Shown: piece after piece, positions 26,510 through 34,413 of the stretch
How the letters are laid out: each line of letters begins with the position of its first letter
How positions within the stretch are numbered: position 1 is the stretch's first letter
DNA from: Paramesorhizobium salinisoli
Lineage (GTDB): Bacteria; Pseudomonadota; Alphaproteobacteria; Rhizobiales; Rhizobiaceae
NCBI RefSeq assembly: GCF_003335045.1
Contig: NZ_QOZG01000006.1
Coordinates: 300,551 to 364,550 of the forward strand
DNA length: 64,000 bases
Reading direction: 5' to 3'
Notes under the pieces: model-generated
What the model saw: only the letters and a program-made list of their open reading frames with translations
What the model was told of the DNA's origin: nothing
Database searches by the model: none
Translations under genes and position numbers: made by a program

Positions 26510-27127
26510 ATGTTTCGCACTGCTGTATTCTGCGCCATGCTGGGCGTTTTCTGGTCGCCGGGGTCCCTTGCGGCGAATAGTTTGGCGCCTGCGGGCACCT
26601 ATAAAACAGATCCATCACATTCAAGCCTTCACTGGTCTTTCAGCCATTACGGTCTGTCCAGCTTTACAGCCCGCTTCACGAAGGTGGATGCACGGTTGGT
26701 CTGGAATCCTGAAAAGCCTGAACGCTCGGCCTTAACGGTGAAAATTGATCCGCTTTCCGTGCGGACCGACTATCCTTGGCCCGAGCAAGTAGATTTTGAT
26801 GGCAAGATCGGTGGTCATGAAATGTTCCTCGCGGGAAAGCCGATTACTTTTCGTTCCAGAAAAATCATCGTGACAGGAGAAAAGACAGGAACAGTGGAGG
26901 GCTTGCTCACCTTCCGCGGCAAGAGCCATCCCGCCAGCCTGGACGTCGTGTTCAACGGATCCATGGCCGACCATCCCATGATGAGGGTGGCCAAACTCGG
27001 CTTCTCGGCAACCGGTACGATCCGCCGAAGCATGTGGGGCTTGGATTTCGCGATCCCCGAACTGGGCGACGAAGTCAAACTGGTGATTGAAACGCAAATG
27101 GTGCCCGCCGACTTTGTTTTCGAATAG
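26510..27127 (+). CDS. YceI-family periplasmic protein
   Basis: 205-residue YceI protein. Signal peptide (MFRTAVFCAMLGVFWSPGSLA) with cleavage expected near residue 21. The lipocalin-like YceI fold is shown by YKTDPSHSSLHWSFSHYG, SFTARFTKVDARLVW, GLLTFRGKSHPASLDV and FSATGTIRRSMWGLDFAIP. Family members bind polyisoprenoid or amphiphilic ligands in the periplasm. It stands alone between the FMO gene and a bidirectional terminator. Ligand unknown. Confidence 0.9.
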   Translation: MFRTAVFCAMLGVFWSPGSLAANSLAPAGTYKTDPSHSSLHWSFSHYGLSSFTARFTKVDARLVWNPEKPERSALTVKIDPLSVRTDYPWPEQVDFDGKIGGHEMFLAGKPITFRSRKIIVTGEKTGTVEGLLTFRGKSHPASLDVVFNGSMADHPMMRVAKLGFSATGTIRRSMWGLDFAIPELGDEVKLVIETQMVPADFVFE

Positions 27128-27232
27128 GTCCGGCGATCTCCGTGAGATCGAATATCAGGAACCGGGCTGCAACTCACGGAGCTTCTGGTGAGCATCTGCA
27201 AAGCTGCCGCGCCACATTTCCCGTAACCGAAA

Positions 27233-27264
27233 AGCCGACCGGTGGCTGCCACCACCGGTCGGCT
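27233..27264. terminator. Bidirectional terminator between yceI-like and BA14K-like genes
   Basis: Perfect 13 bp stem: AGCCGACCGGTGG (27233-27245) and CCACCGGTCGGCT (27252-27264), loop CTGCCA. On the minus strand it is followed by TTTT, on the plus strand by a weaker CCTATTCTATT tail. It lies between convergent genes. Confidence 0.9.
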
Positions 27265-27291
27265 CCTATTCTATTATCGTCTCCCAACCAG

Positions 27292-27717
27292 TCAGTTGTA
27301 CGGTGACCAGCACTGTTGGCGCGGACCATCATAGGGCTGATAGGTATTGTCGTAGGCTCGGTACGACCGGTAATGATCAAAGCACCAGTGGATGTGTGCC
27401 GCCGTCAGACGGCGAGGGAGCGGTACCGGGTGGGCCAGCGTGCCGCCAACAATAACGCCTCTGGCAAAGGCGGCGGGGGGAAACCAATATCCCCGATAAA
27501 AGCGGTAGCCGGGGCGAGCCACCACGATGCCGCGATATCCGTTAAAGTAGTGAATGCCGCCGACGACGTAGTATCTGTGTCTGTGGCCGACTTCCTCAAC
27601 CAAGCCTTTATTCTCTACAACAACCGATGGCCGGTAAAGCGAACTCGCCAACACGGGGGTGGGCAGGGTGAAAAGGAGAAGTGCGGAGGTGAAAAAGGAG
27701 GCAGCTGGCTTGTTCAT
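27292..27717 (-). CDS. BA14K-like secreted protein
   Basis: 141 residues with a signal peptide (ASFFTSALLLFTLPTPVLAS). The C-terminus AHIHWCFDHYRSYRAYDNTY-QPYDGPRQQCWSPY matches the BA14K lectin-like family of Brucella and relatives, with its two cysteines and aromatic spacing. The centre is rich in Gly, Tyr and Arg (GYRGIVVARPGYRFYRGYWF). Function in this species unknown; the Brucella prototype is an immunoreactive lectin-like protein. It lies 29 bp downstream of the split EF-hand gene. Confidence 0.82.
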   Translation of the reverse strand: MNKPAASFFTSALLLFTLPTPVLASSLYRPSVVVENKGLVEEVGHRHRYYVVGGIHYFNGYRGIVVARPGYRFYRGYWFPPAAFARGVIVGGTLAHPVPLPRRLTAAHIHWCFDHYRSYRAYDNTYQPYDGPRQQCWSPYN

Positions 27718-27746
27718 GGGCTTGAAGATCCTGTTGCTGGAGTGGG

Positions 27747-28162
27747 TTAGGGGTGGCGGAGCGTCCTGAGTTCCGAGAGGGAAAGTGAGCGGTCGCCATT
27801 GATATCGGCACGCAACAGGCGATCCGGGATGAACCGAGAGAACTCGGCCCTGGAAATCCGCCCGTCGCCATTCGCATCCATGCGCAGGACCTGCTTTTCC
27901 AGGCCTTCAGCCGTCGCAATTTGAAGCCCGCCGCCTTTCCTCACATGCTGCAGGGCGGCGACGACCTGGCTATTGTCGAGTGGTCTGCGTCCAGTCGGTC
28001 AAACAGGGCGGCCCGCGCCGTCTGTATCTCGGCAAACTGAAGCGCTCGATCACCGTTCTGATCCATTTGGCGAAAGGCCTGCCGGGCTTTCTGCCCGTCC
28101 GCCGCACAAGCGCCGCCAGTTGTGAGGGCAACCATCACGCAGGCAAGCAATTTCCAATTCAT
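27747..28162 (-). pseudogene. Secreted EF-hand protein, probably split by a frameshift
   Basis: The first frame (28162-27941, 73 residues) has a signal peptide (MNWKLLACVMVALTTGGACA), an EF-hand loop DQNGDRALQFAE and the beginning of a second, DADHS. A shifted frame (27944-27747) continues with DANGDGRISRAE and DINGDRSLSLSE loops. The shift lies near 27972-27983: in the second frame the sequence reads NSQVVAALQHVRKGGG upstream of its GTG, so coding sense continues across the break. The simplest view is one four-EF-hand protein with a 1-base deletion. Alternatively two short genes overlap at GTGA. Calcium or metal binding is expected. Divergent from another EF-hand gene. Confidence 0.65.
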
Positions 28163-28395
28163 TCTCTTCTCCCTCCTCAGGTGGGCGTGGCATCAATGCG
28201 AGCTTCTACGGGCGCAACAGGTCGCTCCTACGCAGTGCTTGGATTTTTCTTTCGGGAGCTTTGGGGGCGGCGGCGCACGCCGGACCAACATGGAATCGTC
28301 AGGAAGCGCGTAGGAGGTGAGCCAGCGGCTCGTATAGGTCTGCGTAACCGTCCCACGGGCGAACCGAAACCACCTGATCTAAGGAAACACATCCC

Positions 28396-28824
28396 ATGAA
28401 ACAGGCTTCATACTGGCTGACTGCAACCATGGTCGCCGCGCTCTTCCTGTCGGCCCCCTCGGCGCAGGCGCAGGCGTCTCCCATCCTTCAGCGGCTCGAT
28501 GCAAACAGTGATGGCGCTATCTCGCGCGAGGAGATCCTGGCAACGCGCGCAAAACTGTTCGCTCGCCTCGACCTGAACGGCGATGGTGCAATCGGCGAAG
28601 ACGAGAAGGAACGGTTACGTGATGCGATCATGGACCGCGCGATGGCGATGCAAGCGCGTTTCGCAAATCAGATGCAACGGCTGGATACCAGCGGCGATGG
28701 CAGGGTGTCCGAGGATGAGTTTCGCGCTCGCACGTTCTTCTTCGACCTTGCCGACCGTGACGGGGATGGCAAGCTGTCCGCCGCCGAATTTCTCGTCATC
28801 CGCAACATCATGTTCAACCGCTGA
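28396..28824 (+). CDS. Secreted four-EF-hand protein
   Basis: 142 residues: signal peptide (MVAALFLSAPSAQA, cleavage near residue 26) and four EF-hand loops, DANSDGAISREE, DLNGDGAIGEDE, DTSGDGRVSEDE and DRDGDGKLSAAE. All have Asp/Asn at positions 1, 3 and 5, Gly at 6 and Glu at 12, so calcium binding is likely. First gene of a five-gene plus-strand run leading to an ECF sigma factor, its probable anti-sigma factor and a metal-sensor-like protein. A role as a periplasmic calcium or metal input to that system is an inference from position. Confidence 0.88.
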   Translation: MKQASYWLTATMVAALFLSAPSAQAQASPILQRLDANSDGAISREEILATRAKLFARLDLNGDGAIGEDEKERLRDAIMDRAMAMQARFANQMQRLDTSGDGRVSEDEFRARTFFFDLADRDGDGKLSAAEFLVIRNIMFNR

Positions 28825-28874
28825 GGTTGACCGCCGGCTGAGCCCGGAATTCAATCAATCATGAGGAGTTTACA

Positions 28875-29255
28875 ATGATTTCTTCCTTGAAAACACCGCT
28901 TGCCGTGCTTGTCATTGCCGTATTGCTTGCTCCGTTTCCTGCCCAGGCGGAGGAATGGACCCGCGATACCCGGAACGGAGGGCAGATCACCCGCACCATT
29001 ACGAAGGACGGCAACGTTTATTCGGGAAAGACGACGCGCGTCGGGCCAGATGGTGGGACCTACACATCGAATTCGGCCTGCCAGGCCGGTGTCGTCGATC
29101 GCTGCCGCCGGAGCTATTCCGCTTCCGGCCCCAACGGCCGGACTATTTCCGGCAATACGGCGACGGCAAGAGGTCCCTACCGTGTACGTTCGATGGGTGT
29201 TCACACCGGCCCGCGAGGTCATGTCGGCGTGGGTTTTCGCCGCCGTTGGCGGTGA
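28875..29255 (+). CDS. Secreted hypothetical protein in the ECF sigma operon
   Basis: 126 residues with a clear signal peptide (LAVLVIAVLLAPFPAQA, cleavage near residue 25). The mature part is Gly, Thr and Arg rich, with two related segments NGGQITRTITKDGNVYSGK and DGGTYTSNSACQAG, one pair of cysteines, and a basic end (GFRRRWR). No family recognised. It lies 50 bp after the EF-hand gene and only 6 bp before the sigma factor gene, so it belongs to the operon. Confidence 0.65.
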   Translation: MISSLKTPLAVLVIAVLLAPFPAQAEEWTRDTRNGGQITRTITKDGNVYSGKTTRVGPDGGTYTSNSACQAGVVDRCRRSYSASGPNGRTISGNTATARGPYRVRSMGVHTGPRGHVGVGFRRRWR

Positions 29256-29261
29256 GCCGAC

Positions 29262-29882
29262 GTGAACCCATCGCGTGCCCCGGAAATGGCAGGAGTGCCT
29301 GAGCGTCACGATGACGAGGCGCTGCTCGCTCGCATCGCCGCGGGCGAGCAGCTTGCCCTTCGGCAGCTTATTGACCGGCACGGGCGTGGCCTGCGCCTGT
29401 TCGCCGGGCGCTATCTCGGAAATGCCGATGAAGCTGAGGATGTTGTGCAAGAGGTCTTCATAGCCGTCTGGAAGAACGCTGGACGCTATGATTACGCCAA
29501 GGGACGAGCGACCACCTGGATTTACCGGATCGCCGCAAATCGCTGCATTGACGTCAAGCGTTGGCGCAGGTTCCGCGTGTTTGTCGGGTTCGATGATACC
29601 CACGACCAGTTTCCATCAGACAACCCTGAAGCCGATACACAGATCGGTGCGCGGCAAGACTTGGCCATTGTTCGCGCGGGTCTGGGTAACTTGCCGGACC
29701 GGCAGCGCATGGCGCTTCTCCTGCGCGCGGTCGCCGACCTTGACGTCCCTGCGATAGCCGACGTGATGGGAGCGAGTGCTGGGTCGATAGAACAGTTGCT
29801 TGTCAGAGCGAGGCGAACGCTGAGGGCCTGGCTTGCGGCAGCCGGAACGTCTGAATCGCGAAAAGAAAGGATTTCAAAATGA
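29262..29882 (+). CDS. ECF-type RNA polymerase sigma factor
   Basis: 206 residues. Region 2 is visible as ALRQLIDRHGRGLRLFAGRY, NADEAEDVVQEVFIAVWKN and TWIYRIAANRCIDVKRW; region 4 as LPDRQRMALLLRAVADLDVP with the helix-turn-helix SAGSIEQLLVRARRTLR. No C-terminal extension. The GTG at 29262 is 6 bp after the preceding stop; an ATG at 29286 is an alternative. It overlaps the next gene by 4 bp (ATGA), the usual arrangement for a sigma/anti-sigma pair. The regulon is unknown; autoregulation of this operon is likely. Confidence 0.9.
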   Translation: MNPSRAPEMAGVPERHDDEALLARIAAGEQLALRQLIDRHGRGLRLFAGRYLGNADEAEDVVQEVFIAVWKNAGRYDYAKGRATTWIYRIAANRCIDVKRWRRFRVFVGFDDTHDQFPSDNPEADTQIGARQDLAIVRAGLGNLPDRQRMALLLRAVADLDVPAIADVMGASAGSIEQLLVRARRTLRAWLAAAGTSESRKERISK

Positions 29883-30328
29883 ACAGGGGCGAGTTCGAAC
29901 GTTTGAAGGTTCGGTTTGGCGTTGAGATCGCCGCATGGCCGGCGCCTTACCATCGAGAGGCGTTGATCTTCCTAACGGCGGATCGGCAGGATGCAATCGA
30001 CGAAAATGAGAAGCTCGATCGTCTTATTCTTGAGGCAGCGACCGCGCCGACTGACGAGCATGCGCTCGCCCGCGCGGTAATCGCCCAGATTGGGCGGCCA
30101 AAGCATAAGGTCTTCGGTCTTTCGCTCGATATCAAATCATGGTCGATGCCGGCCATGGCGGCGAGTATGGTCGTCGTTTTGATGGTCTCGGCTATCGGCG
30201 GCTACATGGTCGCGGGCGTGGAAACGGAAATCTCCGACAATGAGCTCATGGCCTTCGCAGTAGGGGGCTCCCCAACCGAGCTCGCAGAAACGATAGGTGT
30301 CACGCAAAACAACGGAGGTCACCTGTGA
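29879..30328 (+). CDS. Probable cognate anti-sigma factor, membrane protein
   Basis: 149 residues, one membrane helix (SMPAMAASMVVVLMVSAIGGYMVAG, about 88-112). A cytoplasmic N-terminal domain (about 1-85) and a short periplasmic tail fit a CnrY/NrsF-type single-pass anti-sigma factor. No zinc-binding HxxxCxxC motif is seen, so it is not a ZAS type. Start and stop overlap the neighbouring genes (ATGA with the sigma factor, GTGA with the next). The anti-sigma role is inferred from topology and linkage. Confidence 0.72.
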   Translation: MNRGEFERLKVRFGVEIAAWPAPYHREALIFLTADRQDAIDENEKLDRLILEAATAPTDEHALARAVIAQIGRPKHKVFGLSLDIKSWSMPAMAASMVVVLMVSAIGGYMVAGVETEISDNELMAFAVGGSPTELAETIGVTQNNGGHL

Positions 30329-30726
30329 AACCGTTTTCATGGCTGCGAGCAGTCTTCTTCGTCGTCTTCGCAGCGTCGCTGGTCGGGAACTTCTTTGCGC
30401 TGGGCTACGTATTCAACAGCCAGCGTGACGCGCCGGCGATGTCAGTACTTGCTGAAGGTGCATTCTCGGCTTATCCGGAGGAGGTCCGCGTCGAATTCAG
30501 GCGGTTGCTACGTGAAAACAGGCCCCGGACCGTTGAAGCGCTTCGTAAACTGAGAGAAGCACGTGGCCAATTGGCATCCGTGGCGAAATCCTCTCCGCTC
30601 AACGAAGTGGAAGTGGAAAAGGCAATGCGTGATGTCCGAACCGCGACGGATGCACTCCAGCGCCTCATGCAGGAATTGCTTCTGAACGCCCTCCAAAACA
30701 CGGACCGCGCAAGGTCTTCGTCCTGA
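30325..30726 (+). CDS. Periplasmic metal-sensor-like (CnrX/heavy-metal-resistance type) protein
   Basis: 133 residues: one N-terminal membrane anchor (AVFFVVFAASLVGNFFALGYVF) followed by a helical domain with VRVEFRRLLRENRPRTVEAL and VEKAMRDVRTATDALQRLMQ. The pattern matches the Metal_resist/CnrX-like hairpin family, which in cnrYXH senses nickel or cobalt and acts on the anti-sigma factor. The usual metal-binding His and Glu set of CnrX is not evident, so a different signal is possible. GTG start overlapping the anti-sigma stop. Confidence 0.68.
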   Translation: MKPFSWLRAVFFVVFAASLVGNFFALGYVFNSQRDAPAMSVLAEGAFSAYPEEVRVEFRRLLRENRPRTVEALRKLREARGQLASVAKSSPLNEVEVEKAMRDVRTATDALQRLMQELLLNALQNTDRARSSS

Positions 30727-30770
30727 ATGAGCACCGCGAAAAATTTTGCGATGCGCGATGGTGCCTCGCC

Positions 30771-32546
30771 TCAGCGCCCAGTCAGTTGAAGCGCAGAGAG
30801 AATGGATTGAGGTTGCGGGTGCACACTGTCTGATATTTCCTGCCAGGCGGCGTAGGCGGAAAGGACCATTTCCATCTGGGCCGTATGGCCGGCGATGAAG
30901 TCTTTGCAGTAGATGGTTTCGTCGGGATATTCACTGATGAGGGTCATCGGCACATCGTGGCGATCATCAACCGAGGAGAGACAGGGAAAGCCGTTGATGA
31001 TCCGGAAGCCGGTTTCGCCGGCATGGACCTCGTAAAGGGCGATCTGACGAGCATTGTAGTCATGCAGTCCGGGGATGGTGCCAAGATGGCGCGTCACCTT
31101 GTCCAGAAGCGCTTCGGCTTGTTCTTCCCAGCCCGCATGGTGGCGCACCACGAGGAAAAAGCCCTTTGGCAACGTCCACATGGCGAAGTTGCGCGGCACA
31201 TAACCGGATAGCGGTCGTGTCCACTCATGCGATGGGTAGCCATGCAGGTTGATATGCAGCGTGGCACTGCTGACCTCCTGTGCCTTGAAGCGGATTTCCT
31301 TCTCATTGAGATGGGGGCCGACATTCTCCTGTGTTCGGTATTCAAGATCGTCGCCCAGCGCGGTGTAGCGCGCCGCGTGATGCATATGGCGCGGATTGTC
31401 GGCCCGCAGGCGCTGGTGAACCGCATAGCCGTCGGGGTTTTCAAGTGGCGAGATCGTGAAATGCGCACCGGAACGTTTTGCGAGCTCAAGGCCCGCTCGC
31501 AAGGCACCGACAATGCCGGTCGTTTCATTGGGATGCTGGCCACCGCTGATCATCACCGGGACGTCCGTTCCCCTGAGATAGCGCGCCGAAACGGCGCGGC
31601 CGGCGCGGGATCGCGCCTGAAGCGGCACGCCGCCGAGTTGCTCGAGCGCCCTGGCGACCTGTCCTGCGGCCAGCGGCTCCGCCGCTGTGTCAATCGCCTG
31701 GTCCGCGCCATCGAGAAAGCCGGTTGAAAGCGGTATTGTCTCGACAGTAACCGTGACAATACCGTCGCTCCCGATGATTTCCGGCACGATCTGGCCGGGC
31801 TTCAGGCCGCGATCACCGAGAGGACGGCCCGATTTCTTCTGAAAAAACTCGAGAAGCGAAAAATAGAAATCCTCATGCAGAGCCTCGCGCAGGCTCATCA
31901 CCTCGTCGCCAACCGCCAGTGGTTCATCTTCAGCAGGAAATTCCACCCGGATGTTCAGCTCTTCGAAATAGGGCTCTTCATCGCCCCATGCGGCCTCGGT
32001 CACCGCGCCGATGGCGGCTTCGAAGAGCGCCTCATATTCCGTCTCCAGCCGCTCACCGATACCGTCGCCTTCACGGCAAAACCAGCCGGTAGGCGACACA
32101 TTGGTCTCGCCAGATGTATCGATATGGACCCGGTTGGGGGCCAGAACGGTCACGGTTTCAACCTTTCCGTCACGCACCAGCTTTACGTCATAGAAAAACC
32201 GAGCATCGTCGCGTGGGTTAAAGTTGATTTTGATGTTGCCGACCAGCGCTGCCAGCGGATAAGCTTCCAGTCGGAAGCGGTTCTGTGGCGCTTTTTCATG
32301 GATGGGATAGCGGATCTCGATCGATTCGACCCCGGCAAGGTCGATTTCTTCGAGGAAGACGCAGAGCAGGGGCTTGTAGGCGCTGCGGATGCGGGCTGTG
32401 ACGCCTTTCTCCGCAAGCTTTCGTTGGGCAGCCAGGCGGCTTTTCCTGTCGTCGAAGGTCCATGCTTCGAAGCTTTGGCCGGGGACGCCCTTGGCGACAA
32501 GCTGATCCAGGGTGCGGTCGAAAGACTTGGCGAATATCTCGGTCAT
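30771..32546 (-). CDS. M14-family zinc carboxypeptidase-like protein
   Basis: 591 residues. A long N-terminal region of unknown fold (1-330) precedes a zinc carboxypeptidase-like domain: the metal-binding motif HPNET lies in SGGQHPNETTGIVGALRAG near 345, and ISPLENPDGYAVHQ near 378 is the family's conserved Asn/Arg region; the third ligand is probably in LHINLHGYPSHEW near 435. No signal peptide, so cytoplasmic. Last gene of the peptide-import/oxoproline operon, 6 bp after the DppC-type permease gene. A peptidase acting on imported peptides is inferred. Confidence 0.8.
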   Translation of the reverse strand: MTEIFAKSFDRTLDQLVAKGVPGQSFEAWTFDDRKSRLAAQRKLAEKGVTARIRSAYKPLLCVFLEEIDLAGVESIEIRYPIHEKAPQNRFRLEAYPLAALVGNIKINFNPRDDARFFYDVKLVRDGKVETVTVLAPNRVHIDTSGETNVSPTGWFCREGDGIGERLETEYEALFEAAIGAVTEAAWGDEEPYFEELNIRVEFPAEDEPLAVGDEVMSLREALHEDFYFSLLEFFQKKSGRPLGDRGLKPGQIVPEIIGSDGIVTVTVETIPLSTGFLDGADQAIDTAAEPLAAGQVARALEQLGGVPLQARSRAGRAVSARYLRGTDVPVMISGGQHPNETTGIVGALRAGLELAKRSGAHFTISPLENPDGYAVHQRLRADNPRHMHHAARYTALGDDLEYRTQENVGPHLNEKEIRFKAQEVSSATLHINLHGYPSHEWTRPLSGYVPRNFAMWTLPKGFFLVVRHHAGWEEQAEALLDKVTRHLGTIPGLHDYNARQIALYEVHAGETGFRIINGFPCLSSVDDRHDVPMTLISEYPDETIYCKDFIAGHTAQMEMVLSAYAAWQEISDSVHPQPQSILSALQLTGR

Positions 32547-32552
32547 CTCGCT

Positions 32553-33419
32553 TTACCTCGAAGTTCGTCCGGTTGGATCGAGGCTGTCGCGCAGCCAGTC
32601 GCCCAGAAGATTGAGACCGAGCACGGTCAGCAGGATGGCGAGGCCCGGGAAAACGCTGACCCACCAGGCGATTTGAAGGTAGGTGCGGCCATCCGCCAGC
32701 ATCCCGCCCCAGCTTGGGATGGTCGGATCGACGCCCATGCCCAGGAAGGTCAGGCTGCTTTCCAGCAGGATGTTGTTGGCGACGTTCAGCGTCATCAGCA
32801 CGATGACAGGCCCGATCAGATTGGGCAGCAGGTGCTGGAAGATGATGCGCCAGTCGCGCACACCGATCGCACGTGCCGACAGAATGAACTCGCGCTCGCG
32901 CAAAGTCAGCACCGATCCGCGGACGAGGCGGGCATATTGCACCCATTGCGAAACGATCAGCAGGATGATGGTGTTGGTCAGGCTGCCGCCGACAATGGCG
33001 ATGAAAGTGATCGCCAGCAGGATGAACGGCATGGCGAGTTGCAGATCTGCGAAGTGCATCACGACCATGTCCCAGAACCCACGATAATAGCCGGCAACAA
33101 GGCCCATGAGGACGCCGAATAGCACCGAGCCGGCCACAGAAGTGAAACCGACGAACAGTGAAATCTTGCCGCCGGCGACGACCCGCGCCAGCACATCGCG
33201 GCCGAGCGGATCGGTGCCAAGGGGATGGGCTGCGGTGGTGAACGGTTTGGCAAGACGCGCCATCAGGTCGATCTTGTCGGCGCCACCGGGAAACAGCTGG
33301 CTGGAAAAGAGTACGGCGAGACAGATGATGATCGTCAGCGACGCGCCCAGGATGAATTCCAGGCTATTGAAGCGCGACAGGCGGAAAGTCTTGGCAGCAG
33401 ACAAAAGCTTGACGGTCAT
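32553..33419 (-). CDS. Oligopeptide-type ABC permease (DppC-like)
   Basis: 288-residue permease of the DppC/OppC class. The N-terminal signature HPLGTDPLGRDVLARVVAG near residue 60 and EAA-type loop VLTLREREFILSARAIGVRDWRIIFQHLLPN near 165-195 are visible; six membrane segments. A terminal FLGMGVDPTIPSWGGML matches the conserved family end. It lies 8 bp after the DppB-type gene. Works with that permease, the 621-residue ATPase and the binding protein of this operon. Confidence 0.92.
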   Translation of the reverse strand: MTVKLLSAAKTFRLSRFNSLEFILGASLTIIICLAVLFSSQLFPGGADKIDLMARLAKPFTTAAHPLGTDPLGRDVLARVVAGGKISLFVGFTSVAGSVLFGVLMGLVAGYYRGFWDMVVMHFADLQLAMPFILLAITFIAIVGGSLTNTIILLIVSQWVQYARLVRGSVLTLREREFILSARAIGVRDWRIIFQHLLPNLIGPVIVLMTLNVANNILLESSLTFLGMGVDPTIPSWGGMLADGRTYLQIAWWVSVFPGLAILLTVLGLNLLGDWLRDSLDPTGRTSR

Positions 33420-33427
33420 GGGGCCAT

Positions 33428-34351
33428 CTACTCCGTACGAATACGCGGGTCGACGAGCCCGTAGGCAATATCGACAAGGAGATTGATGCCGACGATCAAC
33501 AGCGAAAGCACTGTGATCACGGCCTGGAGGACGGGATAGTCGCGCGCGCCCACCGCATCGAAGGCGAGGGTGCCCAGGCCTGGCCAGTTGAAGACGCGCT
33601 CAATGACGACGATGCCCCCCAAAAGCCCGCCGAACTGCAGGCCGAAATAGGTGATCAGCGGGATGGCGCAATTGCGAAGCGCATGCTTGTACAAAACCTT
33701 GGTTTCGCTCAACCCCTTGGCGCGCGCCACCATGATATATTGCGATTGCAGGGTCTCCAGCATCGAGGTGCGGACGAGGCGGACATTCGTCGCGGTGAGG
33801 ATGATGCCCATCGTGATAGCCGGCATGACATAGCTGGCCGCGCCCGACATGCCGCTTGGCGGCAACCATCCCAGCGTTATCGAGAACAGCAGCACGAGCA
33901 TGGTCGCGAGCCAGAAGTTCGGGAATGATAGTCCGACGAGCGAGAAAATGCGGATGATCTGATCGGCGCCCTTGCCCTTGGAAGTCGCGGCTTTGATCCC
34001 CAGCGGGATGGACAGCACGACCGATACCGCCATCGAGATGAAGGCAAGCAATAGCGTCGCCGGCAGGGCCTCGCCGATCAGCAGCGAAACGGAGGTTCCT
34101 CCGGTAAAACTGCGGCCCAGATCGAGAGTGACCAGGCCTTTCAGGAAATGCAGATACTGGACGATAAATGGCTGGTCGGTGCCAAGCGCCGCGCGAATGC
34201 GCGCCAGATCGGCCTCCGTCATGGCGCCGCCGCCCTGAAACATCGTCACGGCCGGGTCGCCGGTCAGGCGAATGGCGAAAGAGACCACGAGCGTGATGGC
34301 GATGACGACAAAGATCGCCTGTAGCAATCGCTTGATAAGAAAACCGGCCAC
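33428..34351 (-). CDS. Oligopeptide-type ABC permease (DppB-like)
   Basis: 307 residues from a GTG at 34351 that has AAGGA upstream; a second GTG at 34384 would add 11 residues and disrupt the stem-loop. Family features: GFLIKRLLQAIFVVIAITLV at the start, the GDPA motif, LGTDQPFIVQYLHFLKGLVTLDLGRSFTGG, and the EAA-like loop AKGLSETKVLYKHALRNCAIP near 210. Pairs with the DppC-type permease. Substrate likely small peptides, given the oxoproline and M14 peptidase genes, but nickel, glutathione and other compounds use the same family. Confidence 0.9.
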   Translation of the reverse strand: MAGFLIKRLLQAIFVVIAITLVVSFAIRLTGDPAVTMFQGGGAMTEADLARIRAALGTDQPFIVQYLHFLKGLVTLDLGRSFTGGTSVSLLIGEALPATLLLAFISMAVSVVLSIPLGIKAATSKGKGADQIIRIFSLVGLSFPNFWLATMLVLLFSITLGWLPPSGMSGAASYVMPAITMGIILTATNVRLVRTSMLETLQSQYIMVARAKGLSETKVLYKHALRNCAIPLITYFGLQFGGLLGGIVVIERVFNWPGLGTLAFDAVGARDYPVLQAVITVLSLLIVGINLLVDIAYGLVDPRIRTE

Positions 34352-34374
34352 GGTGCTTTTCCTTGCAATTCGAG

Positions 34375-34404
34375 AGGGTGCCACCCGTGAACAGACGGCA
34401 CCCT
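34375..34404 (-). other. Stem-loop between binding-protein and permease genes
   Basis: Perfect 8 bp stem AGGGTGCC (34375-34382) / GGCACCCT (34397-34404) with a 14-base loop and no T-run. It sits just after the binding-protein stop, where such hairpins often raise the level of the upstream mRNA by blocking 3' decay or causing partial termination. Function inferred from position. Confidence 0.6.
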
Positions 34405-34413
34405 GAGTTCAGA

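Noticed and set aside
31875..33122. Large plus-strand frame of 415 codons
   Set aside because: Antisense to the M14 peptidase and DppC genes; low-complexity composition and no recognisable domain.
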